Source of the DNA: Marsupella aquatica
Taxonomy: Eukaryota; Marchantiophyta
DNA: 64,000 bases
Direction: 5' to 3'
Assembly: GCA_973895155.1 (NCBI GenBank)
Contig: OZ316891.1
Span: 15,872,001 to 15,936,000, forward strand
Below the pieces are notes generated by a model that did not search any database, was not told the DNA's origin, and worked only from the letters and a program-made list of their open reading frames with translations. Made by a program: the position numbers and the translations under genes. Positions 11,634 to 21,584 of this stretch are shown one piece after another. Position 1 is the stretch's first letter. The number at the start of each line of letters is the position of its first letter.

Positions 11634-14600
11634 CTATGTCCTCAAAGAAACTATGGACCTAGAGAGCCCTGAAAGATTTTTCAAACCTATTCTCCTTTCC
11701 CTATCCACCGCAAAGATATATCTTCCAAGTTGCTGAGGGGGCAGACCAAACAATGCATACAAATCTTTCACCAAGATTTGAGATGCCATCCTAACCCTCT
11801 CATAAAACTTGCAAGCAATGAATACATGATATTCATTCTCTATACTAGAGCTATCACATAGTTGACAAACCCTCTTTTTCCTGTCAATATCCTTCCATCT
11901 CCCTTGTTCTACTTCAAGGTGGTGTGAGCTTAGTCTATACTGAGCAATAAGTTGTCTAAGTTGTACTGAGATAGTGCTAGAGAAGTATTCTTGTTCTCGA
12001 TATTTCTTCATGGGGTTCACATCTCTCATGTAGTATTGCTGCCGTGGGCTAGGTTCATGCCAAAGTTTGTGCAAAGCCTTTTGCTCAAGTTTTGCTCTTA
12101 GCTTGGTTGGGTGTGTTGGCCATTCATGTTCAGGAAAATCCCAAGCATGGGCCCACCTGCACACATCTGCATACCACCCTTTAGCTGAAGATGAGCGCAA
12201 GGCATGAAAAGGAAATCTGTTTTCCTCCAACTCTCTTACACGCATGATGTATTTGAGTGTGTGGAAGAGTGCCTCCACCTCCAAAGGAAACAAGCCTGCC
12301 TCTGCAAGTGTAAGTGTATATGGGGTTTGTGACTTGATCCCAAGCTCCATCTCAAGAAATAGCTTTTGCAGCCCCTCAATCTGTTGCCACCCAGATTTAG
12401 ACACACCTGCTCCCCAAATTGGTGCTCCATAAAGAATGACTGGTTTCACCAAAGCTCCAAAGAGATGTTTCCTTAACCTCCAAGTGTGTAGACCAGCTCT
12501 TTTGCATTTGTTCATGAATGCATAAAAAGCTCTGTACCCATTGGCAGCCCTAGATTTTACACATGAGGCCCAACTCAAGTTTTGAGAGAACTCCACCCCA
12601 AGGTATTTGTAGGTCCTCACAAATTCCACCAGATTCCCTTGGAAGTAGAGCTCTGGATTTTGTCGTGTGCCAATGCCCAAACACTTGGTCTTCTTGAGGT
12701 TGACTACCATCCCTGTTGCTTGACAAAACTCCTCCAAGGCATTGAGATGTCTTTGCAAAGCTTCTTGAGCATGAGCAAGTAGGACCACATCATCTGCAAA
12801 TATAAGAAGTTGGAGGACAAACCTACCCAATTGAGTGCCAACTCCACCATGCTCCTCCAAAATGTTGTGTAGCTGATCAATGAAGATGCCAAATAGAGTT
12901 GGTGAGAGAGGACAACCTTGGATCACCCCAAGAGTGCTCCAGATTTCTTCAGAGGTTTCCTTTGAAAGTTTGATGCGCACTTCTTGGTACAATTTAGAAA
13001 CAGCCAACCTGAGCTCTTCAGGCACTTCCAACTCCACCATCCTATCCCAAAGCTTGGATCGGGAAACTTTGTCAAAGGCCTTGGAGAAGTCCACAAACAA
13101 GCAAAATAATGGTTTATGTGGAGATTTGGCCTTTTCACACAACACCCTCAAGCAGAGAATGTGATCCATAGTGCTGAATTCTCTCCTAAAACCTGCTTGT
13201 GAAGGTGCCCTTTTCATCTCACTCTCCAACCAAGAGCTTAATCTGGCTTCAAGTAGTCCTCCCAAAACTTTAGCAAAAGTATTGCCTACCATGATGGTTC
13301 TGTAGTTGTGCACATCGTCCTTGTTGCCTGCCTTGAAGATAGGCACCACTCTTCTGGTCATCCAAGCTTTAGGTAAACCTAAAGCCATTGCTTGATTCAG
13401 CTCATGCACCAAGTTTGTTAATAAAGAGGGTCCTCCCCACAAAAGAAGCTCCAAGTTCAGGCCCAACAGATCTTTAGCTTTCCCATGTTGCATGTGGGAA
13501 AGATGCACCTTCACCTCCCTCTCTGTAAACTGAATGGTGTCCCCAAGGGGCAAAGGCATGCCACTAGCATCTGGAAAGAAATACAAGGATGTGACATAGG
13601 TTACCAGGTCCTGGTGATCCAAGGGGGGAGTAGTCTTGCCTGATTGCATTCTCTCCCAAAAACATTTTGGATGTTTGATGAACTCCTCACATAGTGATTG
13701 TTGATGACTCTTCAAGAAGCACCTCTTCTTGTGTTTGATGAAGTTCTTGTACATAGTGAATGCCAAAAGTCTCTTTTCCCCTGAATGTGATCTTGCTTGC
13801 ATCCTTGCTCTAGCACAATCCTCGTCAAACCAAGCCTTCATGTTTTGCTTTCTAGGGGGTTTGGTGGAGAAAGTAGAGGCTGCTGCTTGTACTATGACTT
13901 CTGAGAGCTCAATCTGATCATCCAGGGTATGGAGAAGATGTTCAAAGTTGGCTTTGAAGATGACTTCTCTATCAGGGTCTAGAAACAGAGGTTTGGGTAC
14001 TGGCTTTCTATGCACTTTGTTTGGGATTGTGGTCAGGTCAAGATGGAACAACAAAGGCAAGTGTGAAGACTCTGGTTGTTGATCAAGTATTTGAAAGTCA
14101 ACCACTCTAGTGGCAGAGGTAGGTGTGGCAAGAAGGTAATCAATGGTACTACATCCTTGTTTAGATCTAAAAGTGTAACCAGATGATTGGGGAAATCTCT
14201 CAAGCCCATTCAATATTCTTAGATTACAAGAAGCTCCCAAATGCAAAAAGTGACGTGTCATGTCATTTGTTCTGGTGTCAAGAGCCTCTCTCACCCAAGG
14301 TAGCTCTTCACTACATGATGACCAAGGTAAAGTTCCTAAGTCCTCACTTTCAGTAAATTGTTCATTAGATACCCTGGCATTAAAGTCCCCCACTATCCAT
14401 GTCTCCCCTAGTGGTGATATATCATGAATGACTTGGATTAACCTATGAAATGGATAATGTGCATCAGCAATTCCCATCTTATAGACATTCATATTAAGGG
14501 GAGCAAAGTAGGTGACAATCAGAAATGATGGAGTACCTCTGGTATGAAGTCTCACCACCATGAACTGCTTGCTGGGATCTTCATGCTCAATAGAGGTGAT

Positions 14601-14828
14601 GTGTTGAAGTTGATTCTTGGTGTAGACAACAATGCCTCCAAACCCTCTTCCCCGTGTGGTCTTCTTCTCATTGAAGATGGATTGTATGCAAGTAAAGCCT
14701 TTAATGCTAGGTAGAGCATTTCCCTCATATTCCCAAGTCTCCGTGAAAAGCAAGATGTCAAAATTCTCAAACAAAGGTTCCCCTCCAATTGCTATTTCTA
14801 TGGAAAATCCTGAAACATTCCATGCCAT
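11634..14828 (-). CDS. LINE-A ORF2: APE endonuclease and reverse transcriptase
   Basis: The frame is open for 1064 codons from ATG (a TTG three codons upstream is also in frame). The N-terminal endonuclease shows WNVSG, a TETWE block with the catalytic Glu near residue 30, GDFNAR near 147-152, STIDY near 227-231 and SSHLPL near 254-259. The reverse transcriptase shows motif A FVDFSKAFD near 579, motif B QGCPLSPTLF near 635, motif C FADDV near 676 and YKYLGVEFS after it. A C-terminal C-x2-C-x9-H-x4-C finger lies near 985-1004. All RT catalytic Asp residues are present, so the protein could be active. The last endonuclease block reads SSH where SDH is usual. An in-frame TGA separates it from ORF1. 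Confidence 0.92.
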   Translation of the reverse strand: MAWNVSGFSIEIAIGGEPLFENFDILLFTETWEYEGNALPSIKGFTCIQSIFNEKKTTRGRGFGGIVVYTKNQLQHITSIEHEDPSKQFMVVRLHTRGTPSFLIVTYFAPLNMNVYKMGIADAHYPFHRLIQVIHDISPLGETWIVGDFNARVSNEQFTESEDLGTLPWSSCSEELPWVREALDTRTNDMTRHFLHLGASCNLRILNGLERFPQSSGYTFRSKQGCSTIDYLLATPTSATRVVDFQILDQQPESSHLPLLFHLDLTTIPNKVHRKPVPKPLFLDPDREVIFKANFEHLLHTLDDQIELSEVIVQAAASTFSTKPPRKQNMKAWFDEDCARARMQARSHSGEKRLLAFTMYKNFIKHKKRCFLKSHQQSLCEEFIKHPKCFWERMQSGKTTPPLDHQDLVTYVTSLYFFPDASGMPLPLGDTIQFTEREVKVHLSHMQHGKAKDLLGLNLELLLWGGPSLLTNLVHELNQAMALGLPKAWMTRRVVPIFKAGNKDDVHNYRTIMVGNTFAKVLGGLLEARLSSWLESEMKRAPSQAGFRREFSTMDHILCLRVLCEKAKSPHKPLFCLFVDFSKAFDKVSRSKLWDRMVELEVPEELRLAVSKLYQEVRIKLSKETSEEIWSTLGVIQGCPLSPTLFGIFIDQLHNILEEHGGVGTQLGRFVLQLLIFADDVVLLAHAQEALQRHLNALEEFCQATGMVVNLKKTKCLGIGTRQNPELYFQGNLVEFVRTYKYLGVEFSQNLSWASCVKSRAANGYRAFYAFMNKCKRAGLHTWRLRKHLFGALVKPVILYGAPIWGAGVSKSGWQQIEGLQKLFLEMELGIKSQTPYTLTLAEAGLFPLEVEALFHTLKYIMRVRELEENRFPFHALRSSSAKGWYADVCRWAHAWDFPEHEWPTHPTKLRAKLEQKALHKLWHEPSPRQQYYMRDVNPMKKYREQEYFSSTISVQLRQLIAQYRLSSHHLEVEQGRWKDIDRKKRVCQLCDSSSIENEYHVFIACKFYERVRMASQILVKDLYALFGLPPQQLGRYIFAVDRERRIGLKNLSGLSRSIVSLRT

Positions 14829-14849
14829 GACTCTCAAGGTCCCGATCCA

Positions 14850-15390
14850 TCATTTAGAAACAACTCTCTTCTTATTGGTAACAACAGCTTGTCCATTGCA
14901 CAAGTAGGCTACCAATCCTTGGTCTTTGGCTACCCTCACCTTCTCAAGCTCAATTTTCCTTGCTTGGACTTGTGTGGGAGTCAGATCATCATCCAACCAA
15001 ATCCTTAGCCCTTTAAGCATGCTCCTGTTAGCCATCACTCTAGCTTTCTCGGATTCAGCTGCAAACTTCACACCAAGATTGGACGTGGAAGGTCCCCCTT
15101 CTTTTGCCCAATCCTATATGCTTGCAAAATGATAGGGTCATGCACTTTCATCTGAGATTGGAAGAATGAAATTGCTACCTTCTTGGTGTCTTCCTTCTCC
15201 TCCTCAACAAGGCCTGATATTTTGCAGTTGCTGACTCTTGCATGCTGGTTCTTGTGTTCTTCCTCTAGTGCTCTCCTCTCCTCCTCCTTGGCTTGGACAA
15301 ATTCATATGTGATTGTTTTGCAGCCTGTGCAAAGGTTTTGAGCTTTATAGTCGCAAAATACAAAACGCTTCGACGCAGGTCCAAAAAATG
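14850..15390 (-). pseudogene. LINE-A ORF1, C-terminal part, frameshifted
   Basis: The minus-strand text gives a cysteine cluster (FCDYKAQNLCTGCK) and a charged helix (EEERRALEEEH). These are followed by an RRM-like segment (NCKISGLVEEEKED) and a C-terminal domain with PRPIL, KGLRIWLDDDLTPTQVQARK. The last part matches the layout of L1 ORF1p, whose equivalent region has RPIIVKF and DLS-type blocks and binds RNA. Compared with the copy at 33.6 kb, a CA dinucleotide is inserted near 15070, breaking the frame just after the RRM. An upstream in-frame stop lies near 15395, so the true N-terminus is not visible. Confidence 0.7.
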
Positions 15391-15395
15391 CACTT

Positions 15396-16033
15396 ATAAG
15401 TTAAAAACTGCAGGCCTGGAATCCGTTATGCAAAAGCCACGATCGACCCCGACTGAGGATTGCCAGTAAAACAAAAGCAGTGCTCGGCGCTAGCCAACAA
15501 CTGCAGGAAAAACTATGGAATTCCTGAAGACAACAACCGGGAAAAACCCTAAAAACTAAGCCAAAGATGACTCCGTCCCGAAACATTGAAAGAGATTAAG
15601 CAGCGCTCGGCACTAGCTTAAAGTGATCACCAAACTGAACAATGCGATGTCGTTCTTCGTGAAAAACCGGAGGAACAAGCAATAAGTGATTGCATCTAGC
15701 TTTCAGAGTTGCAATCATCCTCCACTCCTGCCGCTTCTCTCCTCCGATTTTTCTTGAATCCAAGACCACGCAATCGAATGTATCTCTCAGAAGGACTCCA
15801 ACGCACTGCCCTCATAAAACCTTCATTGGGAATATTACTGTCCTTAAAGTCAACTCGCCCAAACATTTCTTGAACTCTCCTGTCGATTGGCAGTACACCA
15901 TCAACAAGAACAGCCTAATGAGACGAGAACCTGTTTGCAAATGGGAGCGGAGGAGAATCGACAATCCACGGGATGTTCTTTTCTCCAGGACTAATAGCCT
16001 CATCATACGGTAGAGCACGACGATTCCGGAAAG
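15396..16033. other. Junction between head-to-head LINE copies
   Basis: Minus-strand text here is partly open (VDFKDSNIPNEGFMRAV, FKKNRRREAAG) and could be the LINE-A ORF1 N-terminus or older host DNA. No second copy exists in the window to decide. Two GC-rich motifs, AGTGCTCGGCGCT at 15479 and AGCGCTCGGCACT near 15602, resemble the 13-bp palindrome found further right. Confidence 0.35.
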
Positions 16034-17735
16034 TAGATTGAGCTCTCAGAAGTCATAGCACAAGCAGCAGCCTCTACTTTCTCCACCAAACCCCCTAGAA
16101 AGCAAAACATGAAGGCTTGGTTTGACGAGGATTGTGCTAGAGCAAGGATGCAAGCAAGATCACATTCAGGGGAAAAGAGATTTTTGGCATTCACTATGTA
16201 CAAGAACTTCATCAAACACAAGAAGAGGTGCTTCTTGAAGAGTCATCAACAATCACTATGTGAGGAGTTCATCAAACATCCAAAACGTTTTTGGGAGAGA
16301 ATGCAATCAGGCAAGACTACTCCCCCCTTGGATCACCAGGACCTGGTAACCTATGTCACATCCTTGTATTTCTTTCCAGATGCTAGTGGCATGCCTTTGC
16401 CCCTTGGGGACACCATTCAGTTTACAGAGAGGGAGGTGAAGGTGCATCTTTCCCACATGCAACATGGGAAAGCTAAAGATCTGTTGGGCCTGAATTTGGA
16501 GCTTCTTTTGTGGGGAGGACCCTCTTTACTAACAAACTTGGTGCATGAGCTGAATCATGTTTGGGCATTGGCACACGACAAAATCCAGAGCTCTACTTCC
16601 AAGGGAATCTGGTGGAATTTGTGAGGACCTACAAATACCTTGGGGTGGAGTTCTCTCAAAACTTGAGTTGGGCCTCATGTGTAAAATCTAGGGCTGCCAA
16701 TGGGTACAGAGCTTTTTATGCATTCATGAACAAATGCAAAAGAGCTGGTCTACACACTTGGAGGTTAAGGAAACATCTCTTTGGAGCTTTGGTGAAACCA
16801 GTCATTCTTTATGGAGCACCAATTTGGGGAGCAGGTGTGTCTAAATCTGGGTGGCAACAGATTGAGGGGCTGCAAAAGCTATTTCTTGAGATGGAGCTTG
16901 GGATCAAGTCACAAACCCCATATACACTTACACTTGCAGAGGCAGGCTTGTTTCCTTTGGAGGTGGAGGCACTCTTCCACACACTCAAATACATCATGCG
17001 TGTAAGAGAGTTGGAGGAAAACAGATTTCCTTTTCATGCCTTGCGCTCATCTTCAGCTAAAGGGTGGTATGCAGATGTGTGCAGGTGGGCCCATGCTTGG
17101 GATTTTCCTGAACATGAATGGCCAACACACCCAACCAAGCTAAGAGCAAAACTTGAGCAAAAGGCTTTGCACAAACTTTGGCATGAACCTAGCCCACGGC
17201 AGCAATACTACATGAGAGATGTGAACCCCATGAAGAAATATCGAGAACAAGAATACTTCTCTAGCACTATCTCAGTACAACTTAGACAACTTATTGCTTA
17301 GTATAGACTAAGCTCACACCACCTTGAAGTAGAACAAGGGAGATGGAAGGATATTGACAGGAAAAAGAGGGTTTGTCAACTATGTGATAGCTCTAGTATA
17401 GAGAATGAATATCATGTATTCATTGCTTGCAAGTTTTATGAGGGGGTTAGGATGGCATCTCAAATCTTGGTGAAAGATTTGTATGCATTGTTTGGTCTGC
17501 CCCCTCACCAACTTGGAAGATATATCTTTGCGGTGGATAGGGAAAGGAGAATAGGTTTGGAAAATCTTTCAGGGCTCTCTAGGTCCATAGTTTCTTTGAG
17601 GACATAGTTGTCCTCTTCTGAGCAATCTCTTTTGGTTGCTCTTTTCTTTGATTGCATTGTACTTTACTTTTTGTGGCAGCTCCTTTGACTTTCATGGTCC
17701 CGGAGCTTATAATACATTACCATTACCATTACCAA
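16034..17735 (+). pseudogene. LINE-A copy 2, 5'-truncated, RT core deleted
   Basis: The copy starts inside ORF2 after the endonuclease (LSEVIAQAA) and runs to the ATTACC tail at 17714-17735. At 16554 the text jumps from the HELN block to GIGTRQNPE, a deletion of about 710 bp relative to copy 1. That removes reverse-transcriptase motifs A, B and C and shifts the frame. A CAG to TAG stop follows at 17299. Both lesions are shared with copy 3 at 21.2 kb. The copy cannot encode a working RT. It lies head to head with copy 1. Confidence 0.88.
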
Positions 17736-17894
17736 TAGCTTCAGTCTCCATCCGGGACTCAAAAGAACTGAAATGGCTCTCTTCCGAACGCACACGAGAA
17801 GGGAGGAACGCTGCCTCCCAATCCATGAGCTCACCGTTTCTGTCCATGTTGAATAGAGCCTGATCAAGTGTCAAGTTACCCTCTGAAAATGAAA

Positions 17895-18165
17895 GATGTC
17901 GTCCTCGATAAATATCTCGCGTGAAACACTTGAACTGTATCTCCCGCAAAAGGTCCTCAAACGGTCGCGGGCACAAAATTTGTCGACCGCGAGAATCAAA
18001 GTGCAGGAAAAGTGTTTTCTAAGAAAATGGTCGTCGGTCCCAAAACAGTCGTCGATCAGAAAACTTGTCGTCCACAAAAAGTGTCATCCTTGAAAACTAT
18101 CGTGAACAAGAGATCCAAATATGTCATCCTAGAGATCCAAAAATGTTGTCTGAATACAGTCGATG
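17895..18165. repeat. Degenerate tandem array of GTCGTC-led units
   Basis: Successive units of about 18-22 bp begin GTCGTC, GTCATC or GTCCTC and end in an A-rich tract (GTCGTCGGTCCCAAAACA, GTCGTCGATCAGAAAACTT, GTCGTCCACAAAAA). The array lies just beyond the 3' end of gene M copy 1 and has no coding sense. Confidence 0.55.
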
Positions 18166-18352
18166 TGGGTTTCTTTGGCAATCTAACGGACCTAAATGAA
18201 ATGGACGTTGGTATCCAAAACATATATTACACTATGTATTGCCTATTATTTGTCTCATTATGATGACCGTTGGTATGACACGACAAAGACCAAACGGCCG
18301 TGTTACACAAATAAGAGCTGGAAATATTCGCTTTATGAATCACCATTTGGCG

Positions 18353-18450
18353 AGCGCCTGGCGCTTGCAAAAAACACAAGTCATGAGACATTAATTTATA
18401 AGGATCCAATGAGAGGATTTGAATACAAGTTGGTACTAGCGCCAGGCGCT
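18353..18450. repeat. Two 13-bp palindromes 3' of gene M
   Basis: AGCGCCTGGCGCT lies at 18353-18365 and AGCGCCAGGCGCT at 18438-18450. Each has perfect 6-bp arms around one base. They sit between the GTCGTC array and LINE copy 2b. Confidence 0.9.
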
Positions 18451-18467
18451 GGTAAAAGATTTCTCCA

Positions 18468-18752
18468 ATGGCATCTCAAATCTTGGTGAAAGATTTGTAT
18501 GCATTGTTTGGTCTGCCCCCTCACCAACTTGGAAGATATATCTTTGCGGTGGATAGGGAAAGGAGAATAGGTTTGGAAAATCTTTCAGGGCTCTCTAGGT
18601 CCATAGTTTCTTTGAGGACATAGTTGTCCTCTTCTGAGCAATCTCTTTTGGTTGCTCTTTTCTTTGATTGCATTGTACTTTACTTTTTGTGGCAGCTCCT
18701 TTGACTTTCATGGTCCCGGAGCTTATAATACATTACCATTACCATTACCAAT
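18468..18752 (+). mobile_element. LINE-A copy 2b, short 3' end
   Basis: About 285 bp of LINE-A 3' end (from GGCATCTCAAATCTTGGTG through the hexamer tail) lies immediately 3' of the gene M stop codon. It carries the CTCACCAAC variant shared with copies 2 and 3, so it belongs to that subgroup. It is non-coding apart from the last codons of ORF2. Confidence 0.88.
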
Positions 18753-18775
18753 ATGTGTCACGATTCTGCAGATTC

Positions 18776-19067
18776 TTATTCGGAACCAGAATCTGTACTC
18801 TCGGATTTTTCCATGAATACAGCCTCATCATCTACGTACTGGCTGCGGGAGAAATCATCAACGTAAGGATGTTTAATGAACTTCTTGTCAACACCCCTTC
18901 GTAACCGAAGACCTTTGTTTTCCCAACAAAGAGTCCTTATACTCTCGGCTTTCCTTGCGGCTTTCTCTGCATAGGAGGGAAGAACAAAAGGTTTTTCTGG
19001 CATTTCTATGTTGTGTCTAGCAACCCTCCTCTGCAGTTTGAAACGTCTCCTTGCATTCCGTTTTGAC
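18776..19067 (-). CDS. Gene M unit 1, last exon
   Basis: The acceptor TTTCATCAG precedes the exon and the reading phase fits the previous exon (GA then GTCAAAACGG). It encodes a basic segment (SKRNARRRFKLQRR), PEKPFVLPSYAEKAARKAE, then an acidic end and a TAA stop at 18776. Its function is unknown. LINE-A copy 2b begins 24 bp past the stop. Confidence 0.65.
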
Positions 19068-19174
19068 CTGATGAAACGAAATCCAGCAAGTTAGGTGCCT
19101 TTCTCCAAAACAACACAGAAATGTTATAAATTGATGGGAATGGAGAAAGAAGCTTACGAGTTTATGAACATTAC

Positions 19175-19633
19175 TCGGAAGAGTCATCACTATCGGTTTC
19201 ATCTGGAGATCCACGAGGTTCTTCCTTTTCCTCCTCCGAGTCCCCTGTACCTTGTTCCTCTCCACCTCCACCTTCACTGGACTCATCATCAGAATCAAAA
19301 TTGAGTACTGACCGAAGCTTATCTGGCTTCTTCCTGTCGGCAATAGGAACAGGTGGAGGTAAAACCACAATCTCTTTGGGAGACAACAAATCCATGAAAA
19401 CCTTCGAAGCGGTTTCAATAAATTCTTTTCTATGTTCTATCCCAAGCACAAACCTCCCGGAGAAGTCTCCAACTGTGAAGGAGCTTCCAGCCCCAGCGGT
19501 CCAATCCATAAAAATATCATGAGGTCGGGTGACAAGCTCGATGACAGATTGCATAAACCCGGAATTTAGGGTCTTTGGGAATTTTACATTTCCCATTAAT
19601 TCGACCAAATATGTCCAACCTGAGGGTAAACAT
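19175..19633 (-). CDS. Gene M unit 1, exon with methyltransferase motif X/I
   Basis: The text reads KFPKTLNSGFMQSVIELVT, then DIFMDWTAGAGSSFTVGDF, then GRFVLGIEHRKEFIETASK. This follows the closing block of beta-class N4/N6 DNA methyltransferases: H/K-P-x-K-P, a helix, D-P-F-x-G-x-G (S-adenosylmethionine loop), and G-R-x-x-G-I-E with a trailing helix. Here DPFAGSG reads DWTAGAG, so the glycine loop is kept and Pro-Phe is lost. A long acidic Ser/Glu/Asp tail follows. Borders are CCGCAG (acceptor) and GTAATG (donor). Confidence 0.65.
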
Positions 19634-19723
19634 CTGCGGAAAGCAATCCCAAGTGTCAGTTGGAAACTCCAGGTTAAACGAGTTATAACTCAAAACGTGA
19701 TATAGTTAAGAGTAGATAATTAC

Positions 19724-20420
19724 CTGATGGTCTGTCTTTGCCGCGTACATCGGGACAGACATTACAACATTATTCGTGCATATGCACTGAAATTTTCTCG
19801 ACTCTTGACATGCAGCAATGACTTGAGACATGGGATCGTACTCCCCATTGTGTAGAATTGCAAGGAATCCATCATCTGATAGAAATGGATCCATGGACTT
19901 GAAAAAAATCTAGCCATAGAGTGATCTGGAGTGTTCCATTTAGGAACCTTCTTATCTATGATCGTTGGTTTGAACCCGGTCAATAGATAAATGAAACCCG
20001 CATCCACTCCAAACGATCTTTCTTTTCCTCCCTGCACAACACCCTTCTCTTTATATCCCGACTTAACGAGATCCTTCCCCCACTTCTCCACATTACTAAC
20101 CCATTCAAGTTTTTCCCCCTTGTTGAAAGTCGAGTCAAAAAATTTGGATATGCTTGTCTCAACCACGGCATGACGAGACACTCTAGTTTTGAAGTTTCCA
20201 ACTTCATGTTGGACACCAGATGCTGCAACACTCTCCCTTGAACCTTCGATAGCTCTCTTTCGTTTCTTCCTGGTACTTGTGGCGTCGTCCGGAACTATTA
20301 CCTTCCCCTTGTCGACAGGAGTAATGGGGTCCGATCGGGCTCCGGTGTTTGCCTCAGAAACTTCAGGTGTAGCATCCACTTTAGTATCTCCTATTCCCGC
20401 TGTATTAGACTTCCTCCCTC
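19724..20420 (-). CDS. Gene M unit 1, exon with methyltransferase-like motif IV region
   Basis: The N-terminal part is low-complexity with a basic run (TRKKRKRAIEG). It is followed by GVDAGFIYLLTGFKPTIID, then KKVPKW, and after a frameshift DGFLAILHNG. In beta-class methyltransferases this position holds a strand, the catalytic DPPY/DPPW and a 'G-lvvf' strand. Here the motif reads D-K-K-V-P-K-W, and the partner copy at 50.3 kb reads D-K-T-V-P-E-W. Catalysis is therefore doubtful. A one-base loss in the A7 run (19902-19908) breaks the frame. Splice sites TAG|GAGGG and CAG|GTAATT are visible. Confidence 0.6.
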
Positions 20421-20477
20421 CTAAATTATCAATAGGTCCTAGTTAGAACAAGTAAATCCCGAGTATTCAAACAAGCT

Positions 20478-20583
20478 AGCGCCAGGCGCTAACCAAATGC
20501 AAATCACTTAGGTTTCTACAATGGCCAAAGAATGTAGAAAGAAATGTGAATTCGCATGACAGTTCAAGCCAGCGCCAGGCGCT
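20478..20583. repeat. Two 13-bp palindromes in a gene M intron
   Basis: AGCGCCAGGCGCT is present at 20478-20490 and 20571-20583, both inside the intron between exons ending at 20611 and starting at 20420. Confidence 0.9.
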
Positions 20584-20610
20584 GGCCAAACTATGGAACA
20601 CTATACTCAC

Positions 20611-21169
20611 TTTTCCTCCCAGATTTCGTTGACTCGCTTGGTGCTGCTAACTTCGCTTTTGCTTTCGCTCGAGGTTTGTGACTTTGGTCCACATGAACAA
20701 TAGTAGTTTCACAGATACTTTGCAAGTCAGTGGCAGACTTGTCTACATCGTCTAGCAGGCCCTCTTCATGTTGGACACAACTTTTGCTGGTATGTGGGAC
20801 TTTGAAAGCTTATGGAATGCATCTTTCTCCCTTTGATCAAAAGGAGAATCCCATCTATCTGTATCTAGATACCAGGGGCAATGAGTTCTCTCCCATTCTG
20901 TCATAGGTCTCGGAGGAAATATGCCCTCCGCTGGGTACATGGAGTACAAATCAGCTATGGCGTCATCCTCACTTATTGTAATCCACTTCATGAAAGCTGC
21001 AGGATATGCCCAGAAGTAATCAGGTTTGGTTACCTCCATGTGCATGTAGAACCTGTAAAGATACCTTTTAGCCCGCTTCTGGTTTTTCTGGGTATAGTCT
21101 TCTTTGTCTGGATACTTTGAAGGCCACATAGTGTGAAAGAACTTACTCTTCACAGAATCACCATATTGA
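20611..21169 (-). CDS. Gene M unit 1, middle exon
   Basis: The exon encodes RAKRYLYRFYMHMEV, YFWAYPAAFMKW and CPWYLDTDRWDSPFDQREK. It aligns with RAKRYVYRFFVDQEI, YFWCYPLCFAGW and CPWYLDSDQWSTAFDQTKR at 49.26-49.51 kb in unit 2. After PAKVV the conserved text continues in the -1 frame (EEGLLDDVDKSATDLQ) to a GTGAGT donor. The upstream edge is cut by LINE-A copy 3 at about 21169. The family is not recognised. Confidence 0.65.
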
Positions 21170-21263
21170 GCATGCAAGAGTCAGCAACTGCAAAATATCA
21201 GGCCTTGTTGAGGAGGAGAAGGAAGACACCAAGAAGGTAGCAATTTCATTCTTCCAATCTCAG

Positions 21264-21563
21264 ATGAAAGTGCATGACCCTATCATTTTGCAAGCATATA
21301 AGATTGGGCAAAAGAAGGGGGACCTTCCACGTCCAATCTTGGTGAAGTTTGCAGCTGAATCCGAGAAAGCTAGAGTGATGGCTAACAGGAGCATGCTTAA
21401 AGGGCTAAGGATTTGGTTGGATGATGATCTGACTCCCACACAAGTCCAAGCAAGGAAAATTGAGCTTGAGAAGGTGAGGGTAGCCAAAGACCAAGGATTG
21501 GTAGCCTACTTGCGCAATGGACAAGCTGTTGTTACCAATAAGAAGAGAGTTGTTTCTAAATGA
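21264..21563 (+). CDS. LINE-A copy 3 ORF1 C-terminal domain
   Basis: The frame is intact over 99 codons with the ORF1p-like layout (LPRPILVKF, GLRIWLDDDLTPTQVQARK) and ends in TGA at 21561-21563. ORF2 continues in the same frame directly after the stop. The likely role is RNA binding in the LINE ribonucleoprotein. Confidence 0.7.
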   Translation: MKVHDPIILQAYKIGQKKGDLPRPILVKFAAESEKARVMANRSMLKGLRIWLDDDLTPTQVQARKIELEKVRVAKDQGLVAYLRNGQAVVTNKKRVVSK

Positions 21564-21584
21564 TGGATCGGGACCTTGAGAGTC

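Larger units (their letters stand above)
11503..15395 (-). mobile_element. LINE-A copy 1, nearly full length
   Basis: This is a non-LTR retrotransposon on the minus strand. In element order it has an ORF1 with an L1-ORF1p-like C-terminus, ORF2 (endonuclease plus reverse transcriptase plus zinc finger), a 3' UTR of about 105 bp and a tail of ATTACC hexamers at 11503-11526. It shares near-identical sequence with the copies at 16.0, 18.5, 21.2, 30.1, 31.7, 32.7 and 44.3 kb. ORF2 is uninterrupted, but ORF1 carries a 2-bp insertion. The 5' end is uncertain: family sequence is confirmed by other copies only to about 15290, and the ORF1 frame stays open to about 15390. Confidence 0.88.

Noticed and set aside
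12236-13164. Several open frames antisense or out of frame inside LINE-A ORF2
   Set aside because: They recur wherever LINE-A sequence recurs and are shadows of the ORF2 frame.
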